From: JABDJZ01 sp047619685
GTDB lineage: Bacteria; Bacteroidota; Rhodothermia; Rhodothermales; UBA10348
Assembly: GCA_047619685.1 (NCBI GenBank)
Contig: JBLHLC010000045.1
Span: 1 to 28,908 of the forward strand
Direction of reading: 5' to 3'
DNA: 28,908 nucleotides
The translations under genes and the position numbers were made by a program. The notes beneath the pieces are model-generated. The model was not told where the DNA came from and ran no database searches. It was given only the letters and a program-made list of their open reading frames with translations. Below, piece by piece: positions 15,589-21,610 of the stretch. Each line of letters begins with the position of its first letter. Position 1 is the stretch's first letter.

Positions 15589-16869
15589 ATGAAAGGCATT
15601 ATTTCCTGGTTCCGCGCACGGGACATCGACCGGGTCAACACCTGGTTTATTCTGGGTTACCACGCCCTCCTTCTGGTGACTTTGCCGGTCTATCTGGCGT
15701 TCAATACGCCCTCTCTGGCGCTTATTGTTGCCACGCTGGTGATTCTGTCCCTGTCGCTGATAAGCATTACGATGGGCTACCATCGGCTCTATTCACATCG
15801 CACCTATGATGCTTCACCGATCGTGGAGTGGGTGCTGATTTTTTTCGGAACCGCGGCGATCCAGGGGAGCATTATCAAGTGGTCGCACGACCATCGCCTT
15901 CATCACAAACATGTGGATGGAGACCAGGACCCCTACGGCATCCAGAACGGATTCTGGTACGCGCACATGTTGTGGCTCTTTGAAAAGGCCAGACCGATAA
16001 ACGAGTCCATCGTCAAGGACCTGTTCTCGAAACCACTTCTGAAGTCCCAGCACGAGCACTACGGAATCTGGGCCATCGTGGTAAACGTGGTGCTGACGTT
16101 TGGCCTTGGTCTGGCGGTGGGCGATGTCCTGGGCGCGTTTGTGATTGCGTTCATGCTGCGCCTCTTCCTGGGCCACCATTCAACCTGGTGTATCAATTCG
16201 GCTGCCCACATGTGGGGGACCAAGCCCTATTCCACCGAACACTCGGCAGTCAACAACTTCTTTATTTCCATTATTACCTACGGAGAAGGGTACCACAACT
16301 ACCATCACACATTTGCCGGTGACTACCGGAATGGCGTTCGCTGGTGGCAGTTTGACCCCTCAAAGCTGGTAATCTGGCTGCTCAGCAAGGTTGGCTTGAC
16401 CCGCAATCTGAAGCGGGTCAACGACCTCACCATCAAGAAGAGGCTTGTTCAGGCAGACCGGAATCTGATGCTGGAGCACTTGCGAGAGACGGCTCAGAAG
16501 AACCTGGACTTCCTGAAAGCCCGCGGGCATGAAAGCCTGGAGCAGTTCCTTTTGGAGCGACAGGGGACCATGGACAGCGTACGGGCCCAGGGCACCGAGA
16601 ATATGGACCGCCTTCGCGCCTTGCGCGCGGAGAATCTGGAGAAGCTCCAAATCAGGATTGACGAGGCCACGCTGGCGTTCAACGAACGCGTCAAAGAGGT
16701 CAAGGAAAGCGCCAACGCCTATACCAGGGCTCGCTCAAAGGCATCTCGTGAGGAGGTGGACCGGCTGAAGCTGTCCTTCAAGAATGGCCGTGAGGCATTG
16801 AAGGCCGACTGGCGCGAATGGCAGGCCCTGACCACGGAAGTCCTCTCTTTGCAACCAGCCCTGGCCTGA
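15589..16869 (+). CDS. Membrane fatty-acid (acyl-CoA delta-9 type) desaturase with coiled-coil C-terminus
   Basis: The first 275 or so residues are a di-iron membrane desaturase. The three histidine boxes are HRLYSH (65-70), HDHRLHH (100-106) and HNYHH (236-240), with four membrane helices between about 20 and 195. Such enzymes put a double bond into acyl chains to keep membranes fluid. Residues of about 283-415 are an added, strongly helical, charged segment with 11-residue-like periodicity (ENMDRLRALRA, ENLEKLQIRI), predicted coiled coil, that is not part of the catalytic fold. It may mediate oligomerisation or partner binding. The start ATG at 15589 gives the usual N-terminus. The gene stands alone, 60 nt after the symporter. 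Confidence 0.9.
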   Translation: MKGIISWFRARDIDRVNTWFILGYHALLLVTLPVYLAFNTPSLALIVATLVILSLSLISITMGYHRLYSHRTYDASPIVEWVLIFFGTAAIQGSIIKWSHDHRLHHKHVDGDQDPYGIQNGFWYAHMLWLFEKARPINESIVKDLFSKPLLKSQHEHYGIWAIVVNVVLTFGLGLAVGDVLGAFVIAFMLRLFLGHHSTWCINSAAHMWGTKPYSTEHSAVNNFFISIITYGEGYHNYHHTFAGDYRNGVRWWQFDPSKLVIWLLSKVGLTRNLKRVNDLTIKKRLVQADRNLMLEHLRETAQKNLDFLKARGHESLEQFLLERQGTMDSVRAQGTENMDRLRALRAENLEKLQIRIDEATLAFNERVKEVKESANAYTRARSKASREEVDRLKLSFKNGREALKADWREWQALTTEVLSLQPALA

Positions 16870-16956
16870 GTGGCACATTGTTGGCAGTGGGGTGGGGCAA
16901 CCGCGTTTCCGCCCCTCTCGCGGTAGTTTCTTCCCGCCAACGATTCGGATATTGCC

Positions 16957-17166
16957 ATGTACCTCGTCAAGGGCCCTGTAAACTGGAGCACATTGCACCA
17001 GCTGACCAAAGACGTTCCCGAACTTCCCGTGTGGACCAGGCTCACCGAGCTCCCCCTCCGGCAGCTCTCTGGGCCAAAACCCGTTGCTCGCGTCTTTTAT
17101 ATGCCCCAGCAGATTCCCGCTGTCACAACCCATTCGGTGAGACCCCACCTCGCCCAGGCTGCATAA
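16957..17166 (+). CDS. Small hypothetical protein (69 aa)
   Basis: An ATG at 16957 opens 69 codons ending 7 nt before the next gene. Third codon positions are mostly G or C, as in neighbouring genes, and the composition (Pro-, Leu- and Trp-containing, no Cys) is protein-like. I do not recognise it, see no ribosome-binding site and no membrane helix. It could be the remnant of a larger gene. The 87 nt before it hold no clear element. Confidence 0.35.
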   Translation: MYLVKGPVNWSTLHQLTKDVPELPVWTRLTELPLRQLSGPKPVARVFYMPQQIPAVTTHSVRPHLAQAA

Positions 17167-17173
17167 CCACTGG

Positions 17174-17821
17174 ATGAAAAAAGCGGTCGGCATTTTGGCA
17201 GGCGTCCTCCTTCTGATTGTTGCCGGGTTCGGGTTGCCGAGCCTTTTTGGAACCGCATTGAGCATCCAGGGATCTGCTGAGACCGGGCTTCCCTATTCCA
17301 TTGGGTCCGTCTCTGTGAATCCGTTCACCGGTTCGGCCAGCGTCTCCGACGTAGTCCTGCTCACAGCGGAGCCCTTTAAGGGGCCTTACATCGCTCGCGT
17401 AGGCACCATTGAGGCGCGTTTTGACGCCTCGACCCTACTCAGCGACTTCATCGTCGTTAACGAGGTCATCGTGCGGAACGCCGACATCCGGGTGGAGCAG
17501 AGCGGAAGTCGCATCAATATTCGAGAAGTCGCGGCGCGGTTCAAAGACTACCTCTCCACCGCTGATACAACTTCCGGACCCAGGATCTTCATCCACGAAC
17601 TCCGCATCGAGGGCGCCCGGGGCTCAGTAGCTACGGATGCCGGGTCCCGCGAATTTCAGATGACCGATCTCGTGCTCAGGGACGTCGGGTCTGAGTCTGC
17701 CGGTACTCCCATCCAGGTTTTGGCTGGAAACGTCCTGGAGCCCATTATGCTGGAGGCCCTGAAAGATGCGGGCACCTCAGGCTTGGGCGACAAACTCCGC
17801 GACATCTTCAGGCGCGACTAA
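17174..17821 (+). CDS. Membrane-anchored AsmA/DUF748-like protein
   Basis: The 215-residue protein has an N-terminal membrane helix (about 3-24) followed by a periplasmic domain. The pattern GLPYSIGSVSVNPFTGSASVSDVVLLTAEPFKGPYIARVGTIEARFDASTLL resembles the beginning of AsmA/DUF748 proteins, which are built from short amphipathic beta strands and are linked to outer-membrane lipid homeostasis. It is far shorter than full AsmA proteins and holds only one such module. There are two possible partners: the 69-aa ORF 7 nt upstream, and the AraC-type gene that converges on it 24 nt downstream, across two copies of TTGAGCCGG (17822-17830, 17836-17844). Function not established. Confidence 0.6.
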   Translation: MKKAVGILAGVLLLIVAGFGLPSLFGTALSIQGSAETGLPYSIGSVSVNPFTGSASVSDVVLLTAEPFKGPYIARVGTIEARFDASTLLSDFIVVNEVIVRNADIRVEQSGSRINIREVAARFKDYLSTADTTSGPRIFIHELRIEGARGSVATDAGSREFQMTDLVLRDVGSESAGTPIQVLAGNVLEPIMLEALKDAGTSGLGDKLRDIFRRD

Positions 17822-17845
17822 TTGAGCCGGACTCGTTGAGCCGGC

Positions 17846-18562
17846 CTAGCCCATCGCACCCTTTCGGAAGGCAGAGGGGCTTCTCCCCATCACCTCGCGG
17901 AAGGCCCTGTTGAAGTGAGAGACGGAGCGAAAACCCACCGCGAAGGCCACATCGGAGACCTTCCGGGATTTCTCCTGGAGCAAATCTGCCGCACAGCTGA
18001 TCCGGACACGACGGATCAGCCTCGTTGGATTCTCTGCCTCGTTTTTGTTCAGCCGTCGCGCGAGTTGGGAATAGCTCATATTCAGCTCTGAGGCCAAACG
18101 ACCCACCCGAAAATCAGGATCGTAGAGGTTTGCCAGCACGCATTTCTCGGCACTGGCGGCCAGTGCCCGATTCGGAGATTGCTGCTCATCCGTAGCCACT
18201 CGGTCCCGGAGGGCCAGCAGTCCCCTCAACGCGGCCAAAAGCGCGTCAACACGAATCGACATGGGCAACACCGCATCCACGCCGGCCTCCCGTGAAGCCA
18301 GTTCACTCGCAGCGCTGTCACGAGAAGAGAGGAAGATGGAAACGGGAACCAGGCGCCCCTCCGTACTCCGAACGGTCGTTACCATCTCGAAGCCGTCCGA
18401 TCCGTCCGTCAGCAGGACATCGTAGGAAAGCAGCCGTTCGAGCCCCGGCGGGTTTCCCTCGTCCCGGACATCGAACTGACAAACTGGCTTCAGAGCCAGG
18501 ATCAGCCGTCTGGCCGAATCAGTTGGCCTTGATGCTATGAGGCTTTTTAGGCGGGCAGGCAA
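17846..18562 (-). CDS. AraC-type transcription regulator with degenerate receiver domain
   Basis: Residues of about 140-235 form an AraC/XylS helix-turn-helix: helix 1 region VGRLASELNMSYSQLARRL, then ISCAADLL, and the hallmark second unit VSDVAFAVGFRSVSHFNRAFREVMGRSPSAFRK. Residues 5-125 look like a response-regulator receiver that has lost function. YDVLLTDGSDGFEM matches the phospho-Asp loop but is several residues shorter. The N-terminal acidic pair is absent, and the conserved Lys is replaced by Leu99 (VLPMS). The best in-frame start is TTG at 18562, because an upstream stop at 18572-18574 leaves no ATG; the start remains uncertain. The arrangement recalls the C-terminal half of Bacteroidota hybrid two-component regulators. 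An imperfect dyad at 18585-18607 may be its own operator. Confidence 0.8.
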   Translation of the reverse strand: MPARLKSLIASRPTDSARRLILALKPVCQFDVRDEGNPPGLERLLSYDVLLTDGSDGFEMVTTVRSTEGRLVPVSIFLSSRDSAASELASREAGVDAVLPMSIRVDALLAALRGLLALRDRVATDEQQSPNRALAASAEKCVLANLYDPDFRVGRLASELNMSYSQLARRLNKNEAENPTRLIRRVRISCAADLLQEKSRKVSDVAFAVGFRSVSHFNRAFREVMGRSPSAFRKGAMG

Positions 18563-18584
18563 TACATCATCTCAGTGGAAGAAT

Positions 18585-18607
18585 TTGCTTGCCTAAGGCA
18601 ATAGCAA
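18585..18607. promoter_or_regulatory. Dyad upstream of the AraC-type regulator (candidate operator)
   Basis: TTGCCT (18589-18594) and AGGCAA (18596-18601) flank a single A; outside them TTGCT (18585-18589) and AGCAA (18603-18607) extend the symmetry. The dyad lies 23 nt upstream of the regulator start, where an autoregulatory site would be expected. Confidence 0.4.
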
Positions 18608-18608
18608 T

Positions 18609-18641
18609 ATAAGGCCGCCCCCAGGGGTCGGGCGGCCTTAT
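18609..18641. terminator. Strong GC-rich hairpin, probable terminator
   Basis: A 12-bp perfect stem, ATAAGGCCGCCC (18609-18620) with GGGCGGCCTTAT (18630-18641), has a 9-nt loop, and TT follows on the plus strand. It separates the AraC-type gene from the decayed interval. No intact gene ends just before it on either strand, so it could end transcripts of lost genes or act in the leader of the regulator. Confidence 0.55.
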
Positions 18642-19294
18642 TTGAATGCACCAAGATTCCCGCCAAAGAACCGGTCCTCGTTAGTCCACCTGCACTTAGG
18701 GCCGAGCAGGCCGGTTCTGTCTTGCGGTAGCCCGAAGGCCACTTTGTGTTGGTAACATAGGTGACGAATGGTGTATGGCAAGTCCGGTATGTCGCGACTT
18801 CGTGCGAGATATGGCACAGGTTGGGGGCTGGGGAGCTTGTTTGGGCTTGTTCTCTCAAGCATACGTGAGGACATCGCCCCAGCCTGAAGGTGGACATAAG
18901 CGGACGCTCGATGCGCCGGAGTGAAATAAGGGATCCCAATTCCACCAAATCCCCCGAATTGACCGCACGGAAGTCGAACACGGGCGGCAATTACACTTTC
19001 GCACCCCTTTTGCGGGTCACGGAAGTAGAATTGGGAGAACTTATTCTACTCTTAGGCCAACGCCTACGGCTAAGTGCCAAAGAGAACGGCGCACCACGCT
19101 AGCAATTAATTACAAGCCCTTCAGTCGGACAAATACTAAAATGACACGAGTTAGTAGTTAACTACTAAAATGCGCTAGTCGGTCAAGAATCCCAGATGCT
19201 GGACATCGGGCGGCGGGCGACTTGGGTGGCCCGGGCAACCCATGCCCAAAGCGGCATGATTACCGCGCGGGATTCTCACCAAGACGCTGTCCGA
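18642..19294. other. Gene-free interval with hairpins and an AT-rich palindromic block
   Basis: I find no convincing coding region, tRNA or known ncRNA here. Two tandem hairpins lie at 19024-19050 (AGTAGAA/TTCTACT) and 19051-19074 (CTTAG-CC/GG-CTAAG with a bulge). The stretch 19101-19170 has 23 G+C in 70 bases, far below the neighbouring genes, and carries the palindromes and repeats listed separately. The interval looks like eroded sequence. Confidence 0.5.
19123..19186. repeat. Palindrome and nested direct repeats in AT-rich block
   Basis: TTAGTAGTTAACTACTAA (19151-19168) is a perfect 18-bp palindrome. TACTAAAATG occurs at 19134-19143 and 19163-19172. AGTCGGACAA (19123-19132) and AGTCGGTCAA (19177-19186) form an outer direct repeat. 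Together they make a compact 64-bp structured block of unknown role: operator cluster, element end or decayed integration site. Confidence 0.6.
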
Positions 19295-19322
19295 AAAGCG
19301 GGGTCAGCTTCTGTTTCCCCGC
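19295..19322 (-). terminator. Hairpin with T4 after the interrupted one-TM gene; REP-like core
   Basis: On the minus strand GCGGGG (19322-19317) pairs with CCCCGC (19304-19299) and TTTT follows (19298-19295), 18 nt past the stop of the gene at 19340. This fits an intrinsic terminator. The plus strand reads GCGGGGTCAGCTTCTG; the GGGGTCAG core resembles REP-type repeats, an alternative explanation. Confidence 0.5.
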
Positions 19323-19339
19323 ACACTCGGATACAGGCT

Positions 19340-19807
19340 TTATCTACCGCCGCGATCCGAGGCAATAATTTGTCGTACCTCGTTACGAAACCCGATTTCG
19401 AACTCGTCTTCGAAATTTTGCCACAACCATCGTCCACCGGGGCTACTCAAAACCCGTTTGAGAAATGGCTTCTGTGCTTCGAATGTTGACGCAGTGGTCA
19501 ATTTCGACTGGGAATACGCATTCCAACTCGTCCAGAGTATGCTTTGGAGCAGAACGCGATACCGAACTCTCTCCACGTCAGTCAACGTTTCTGGGTTTTC
19601 GTTTCCCCTGAAGTAGAGATCTGCTACGCCGGCATTGTCGACGATCTGTTGGCGGACGAAGTTGGAGGCGTTGACCGTAGAGTCGATGCTGGCCGCACGC
19701 ATGGCCTACGTGTTCTGGCGCACCTGGAAACCAACATAGATCAACGAGCCAATGACGCCGACGGCGCTAAGTAGTTGAGCAATGGGTTCTAAGTGTTCCC
19801 AAGTCAT
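19340..19807 (-). pseudogene. One-TM membrane protein interrupted by an in-frame amber codon
   Basis: The reading frame from ATG 19807 to the stop at 19340 encodes an N-terminal membrane helix (LLSAVGVIGSLIYVGFQVRQNT), then TAG at 19708-19706, one Ala codon, and continues in the same frame from 19702 with MRAASIDSTVNASNFVRQQIVDN...SPGGRWLWQNFEDEFEIGFRNEV. The layout (a hydrophobic helix ending QVRQNT, then RAAS, a helical domain and an SPGGR-W motif) matches a widespread family of small hypothetical membrane proteins, in which this point is continuous. A CAG-to-TAG change would explain the stop. Translation could restart at the ATG at 19702, producing only the soluble part. I see no reason to expect recoding, so I call it a pseudogene. 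Function unknown. Confidence 0.65.
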
Positions 19808-19909
19808 AGGTGGATAGATTTGTGTTAACGTCGAGGCCCCCAAGCCTCTGCGTTCGGGCCAGAACGCCTTCTGGGGGCAGATGATCTGGCGGGACCTGGC
19901 CACGGCACG

Positions 19910-19938
19910 AAAAAGGCCCTGAGTACCCCTCAGAGCCT
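19910..19938 (-). terminator. Intrinsic terminator, minus strand
   Basis: Read on the minus strand, AGGCTCTGAG (19938-19929) pairs over its full length, with one G-U wobble, with CTCAGGGCCT (19923-19914) around a 5-nt loop, and a T-run at 19914-19910 follows. It probably ended transcripts from the propeller genes to its right, although about 250 nt of empty sequence now separates them. Confidence 0.7.
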
Positions 19939-20187
19939 ACTTCACTTGATCAAAGGAGAATTCCCTTCCCCCGGCCTGTGTCTCGCCCCCCTCCCAAAGA
20001 GGTTCAACTCTATCCCCAGGAAACGCGCCCGCCCACCAAGGCTTTGCACCCCATGCGTTTACCCGAGACCGCCCTTCACCAGGTATGGAAATGGGTGTGG
20101 ATTACGCCCAAAGTACCCACTGTATCTGGGTGGGTAGAACAGGCCCACACCTCAATCATCCTTCAGCGACTGCGCCCCGTTGCCCGG
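19939..20187. other. Gene-free interval
   Basis: No credible gene was found. The only notable structure is a 7-bp inverted repeat, TACCCAC (20114-20120) with GTGGGTA (20130-20136). The stretch lies between a propeller-gene fragment and its probable terminator, so it may be the eroded 3' region of that gene. Confidence 0.4.
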
Positions 20188-20382
20188 TCATCTATTCGGC
20201 GGTGCGATGCGGTTCAGTTCTTCCTGCCAGTTGAGGATTAGGTCTAGGGAGTGCGGGACCTCGAATCCCTCGTTCCGGAGAAACAATGCCCGCTCGCCGT
20301 CCGGGTGGAGCGCAAATCCGAAGCCCCTTCGCATTGTCGCCACCGCTTCGTGCCTCATGATATTGAAAGGGCAAATCCTCAA
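20188..20382 (-). pseudogene. C-terminal scrap of a PD40/TolB-like propeller protein
   Basis: About 55 residues ending RRGFGFALHPDGERALFLRNEG...LDLILNWQEELNRIAPPNR match the typical last blade and tail (HPDGERFL..., LNWFEEL) of large TolB-like or Ser/Thr-kinase-linked propeller proteins. There is no credible start: the only in-frame start is a TTG overlapping the stop of the gene to its right. The rest of the protein is missing, so this is a remnant, possibly of a tandem paralogue of the neighbouring propeller gene. Confidence 0.6.
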
Positions 20383-21362
20383 TTCGTCCCTTCAAAGAGT
20401 TCATCCAGATAGGTCTCATAGTTGAATACGAGATTCAGGATGGCGTCGGGGCCGTTGAGATCGATATTCCATGAGGACAATCCGTAGGCGATCTCATTCT
20501 CAAAATCGACTGTGTACAAAGCATCGTACGGAGTCCGCACGACTTCCTCTGGCGCGCTCAGAGGCCGGAAAGTTGGTTCCGTGGTTGTGCGTATTCGGTT
20601 CAGGCTCCTCCCGTCCTCGCTGCCGAAGTAGATGTAGTCATTTGTGATGTCCCAGAGAGGATCCTGTCCGGGGCCTATGACGAGGTCATGCTCGCCATCT
20701 ACAGAACGGACAACAAGCTGGCTCTGTCCGCTAAAGTTGCGCTCATATACTATGTATTGAGAGTCACCTGAGAACGGCTTGGAGAACGTCTCCACCGACG
20801 AAGAGTCAAGCACAATGGTATTCCCGTTGCTGATATCGTAAATCCGAACGCCGCGATCCTGGTCCCCCCAGTCCTCCCTGGAGTTGAACGCAAGCAGCTG
20901 TCCATCGGGAGAAATCGCCTGTCCGACTCCACCGCTGAGAATCGTTTGAACTCGTCCAGCACCGTCGCTTCGTACCTGCTGAATCAGGAATTCCCCGTCT
21001 TTGTATTCGCCAAAGTAGATGTACGCACCATCGTGCGACCACATGGGCGCTCCGATCGAATCCGCAACAACCAATGGTACGACCAAGTCACCTTCGAGGT
21101 CTGTGATTTCGAGTACCTGGTTAATCTCGGAATCATTGGGGGATTCCTTTTTCGCTATTCGCAGTCCGTCTGGAGAAACCGCAATTAGACCTCGTCCCCT
21201 CGCCCTCCGAAGTACTTCGCGAGACCCGGGGACATTCAAATCATGCCGTGTCAGATGAGTTTCCTGATACTGGCCCTCGTCCGGGCAACTACTCCAGAGC
21301 CGGTCCAACGAAACGCTGAAAGTAATTCCGAAAACGGTGCGCTCTACCCTGCAATGGTCCAC
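20379..21362 (-). CDS. PD40/WD40-like beta-propeller protein, probably 5'-truncated
   Basis: The frame gives up to 327 residues. From about residue 55 on it contains PD40-type repeats: LIAVSPDGLRIAKKE, APMWSHDGAYIYFGEYKDG, GQAISPDGQLLAFNSRE, KPFSGDSQYIVYER and DPLWDITNDYIYFGSEDG. It ends with DAILNLVFNYETYLDELF, the tail style of TolB-like propellers. The first 50 or so residues have no signal peptide and look unrelated, and the frame opens about 100 nt from the tRNA gene. The signal peptide or kinase domain expected ahead of such a propeller is therefore absent. I read it as a C-terminal fragment left after truncation; an intact short cytoplasmic propeller is possible. It lies on the minus strand, immediately before the smaller propeller scrap. 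Confidence 0.6.
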   Translation of the reverse strand: MDHCRVERTVFGITFSVSLDRLWSSCPDEGQYQETHLTRHDLNVPGSREVLRRARGRGLIAVSPDGLRIAKKESPNDSEINQVLEITDLEGDLVVPLVVADSIGAPMWSHDGAYIYFGEYKDGEFLIQQVRSDGAGRVQTILSGGVGQAISPDGQLLAFNSREDWGDQDRGVRIYDISNGNTIVLDSSSVETFSKPFSGDSQYIVYERNFSGQSQLVVRSVDGEHDLVIGPGQDPLWDITNDYIYFGSEDGRSLNRIRTTTEPTFRPLSAPEEVVRTPYDALYTVDFENEIAYGLSSWNIDLNGPDAILNLVFNYETYLDELFEGTN

Positions 21363-21460
21363 CAGGGTTTTCTGCAGCCCGGCCTATGCGACGATCATAG
21401 GGCACTGCTCAACGGCTTTCGCACGCCCATCAAGGGAGAATCCACAATTCTCGCTTATAG

Positions 21461-21533
21461 TGCCCTCGGCAGGATTCGAACCTGCGACCTGCGGTTTAGG
21501 AAACCGACGCTCTATCCCCTGAGCTACGAAGGC
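21461..21533 (-). tRNA. tRNA-Arg, anticodon CCU
   Basis: The 73-nt gene folds as acceptor GCCTTCG/CGAGGGC (one G-U), D arm GCTC/GAGC, anticodon arm with loop TTCCTAA (anticodon CCU, reading AGG), and T arm GCAGG-TTCGAAT-CCTGC. The first anticodon-stem pair, T27 against C43, is a mismatch, and the D loop is short. Discriminator base is A and CCA is not encoded. The decayed interval starts directly beyond its 3' end. Confidence 0.93.
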
Positions 21534-21610
21534 TAAACTGAAAGATAGGAGCTAGTAGTCAGCATCTGTGCAAAGACGGTCTTAAACTGACACCAGAAAT
21601 CAGCCTTTCT

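Noticed and set aside
16735..17265. 176-codon minus-strand open frame over the desaturase 3' end and the following intergenic region
   Set aside because: Overlaps conserved coding sequence at both ends and has no recognisable motif.
18547..18990. Possible minus-strand gene of 147 codons upstream of the AraC-type regulator
   Set aside because: It crosses the strong GC-rich hairpin and the regulator start, has irregular composition and no family resemblance.
18563..21460. Attachment-site copy of the tRNA-Arg 3' end
   Set aside because: Scanning the interval by eye for the T-arm and acceptor sequence gave no second copy, and no integrase gene is present.
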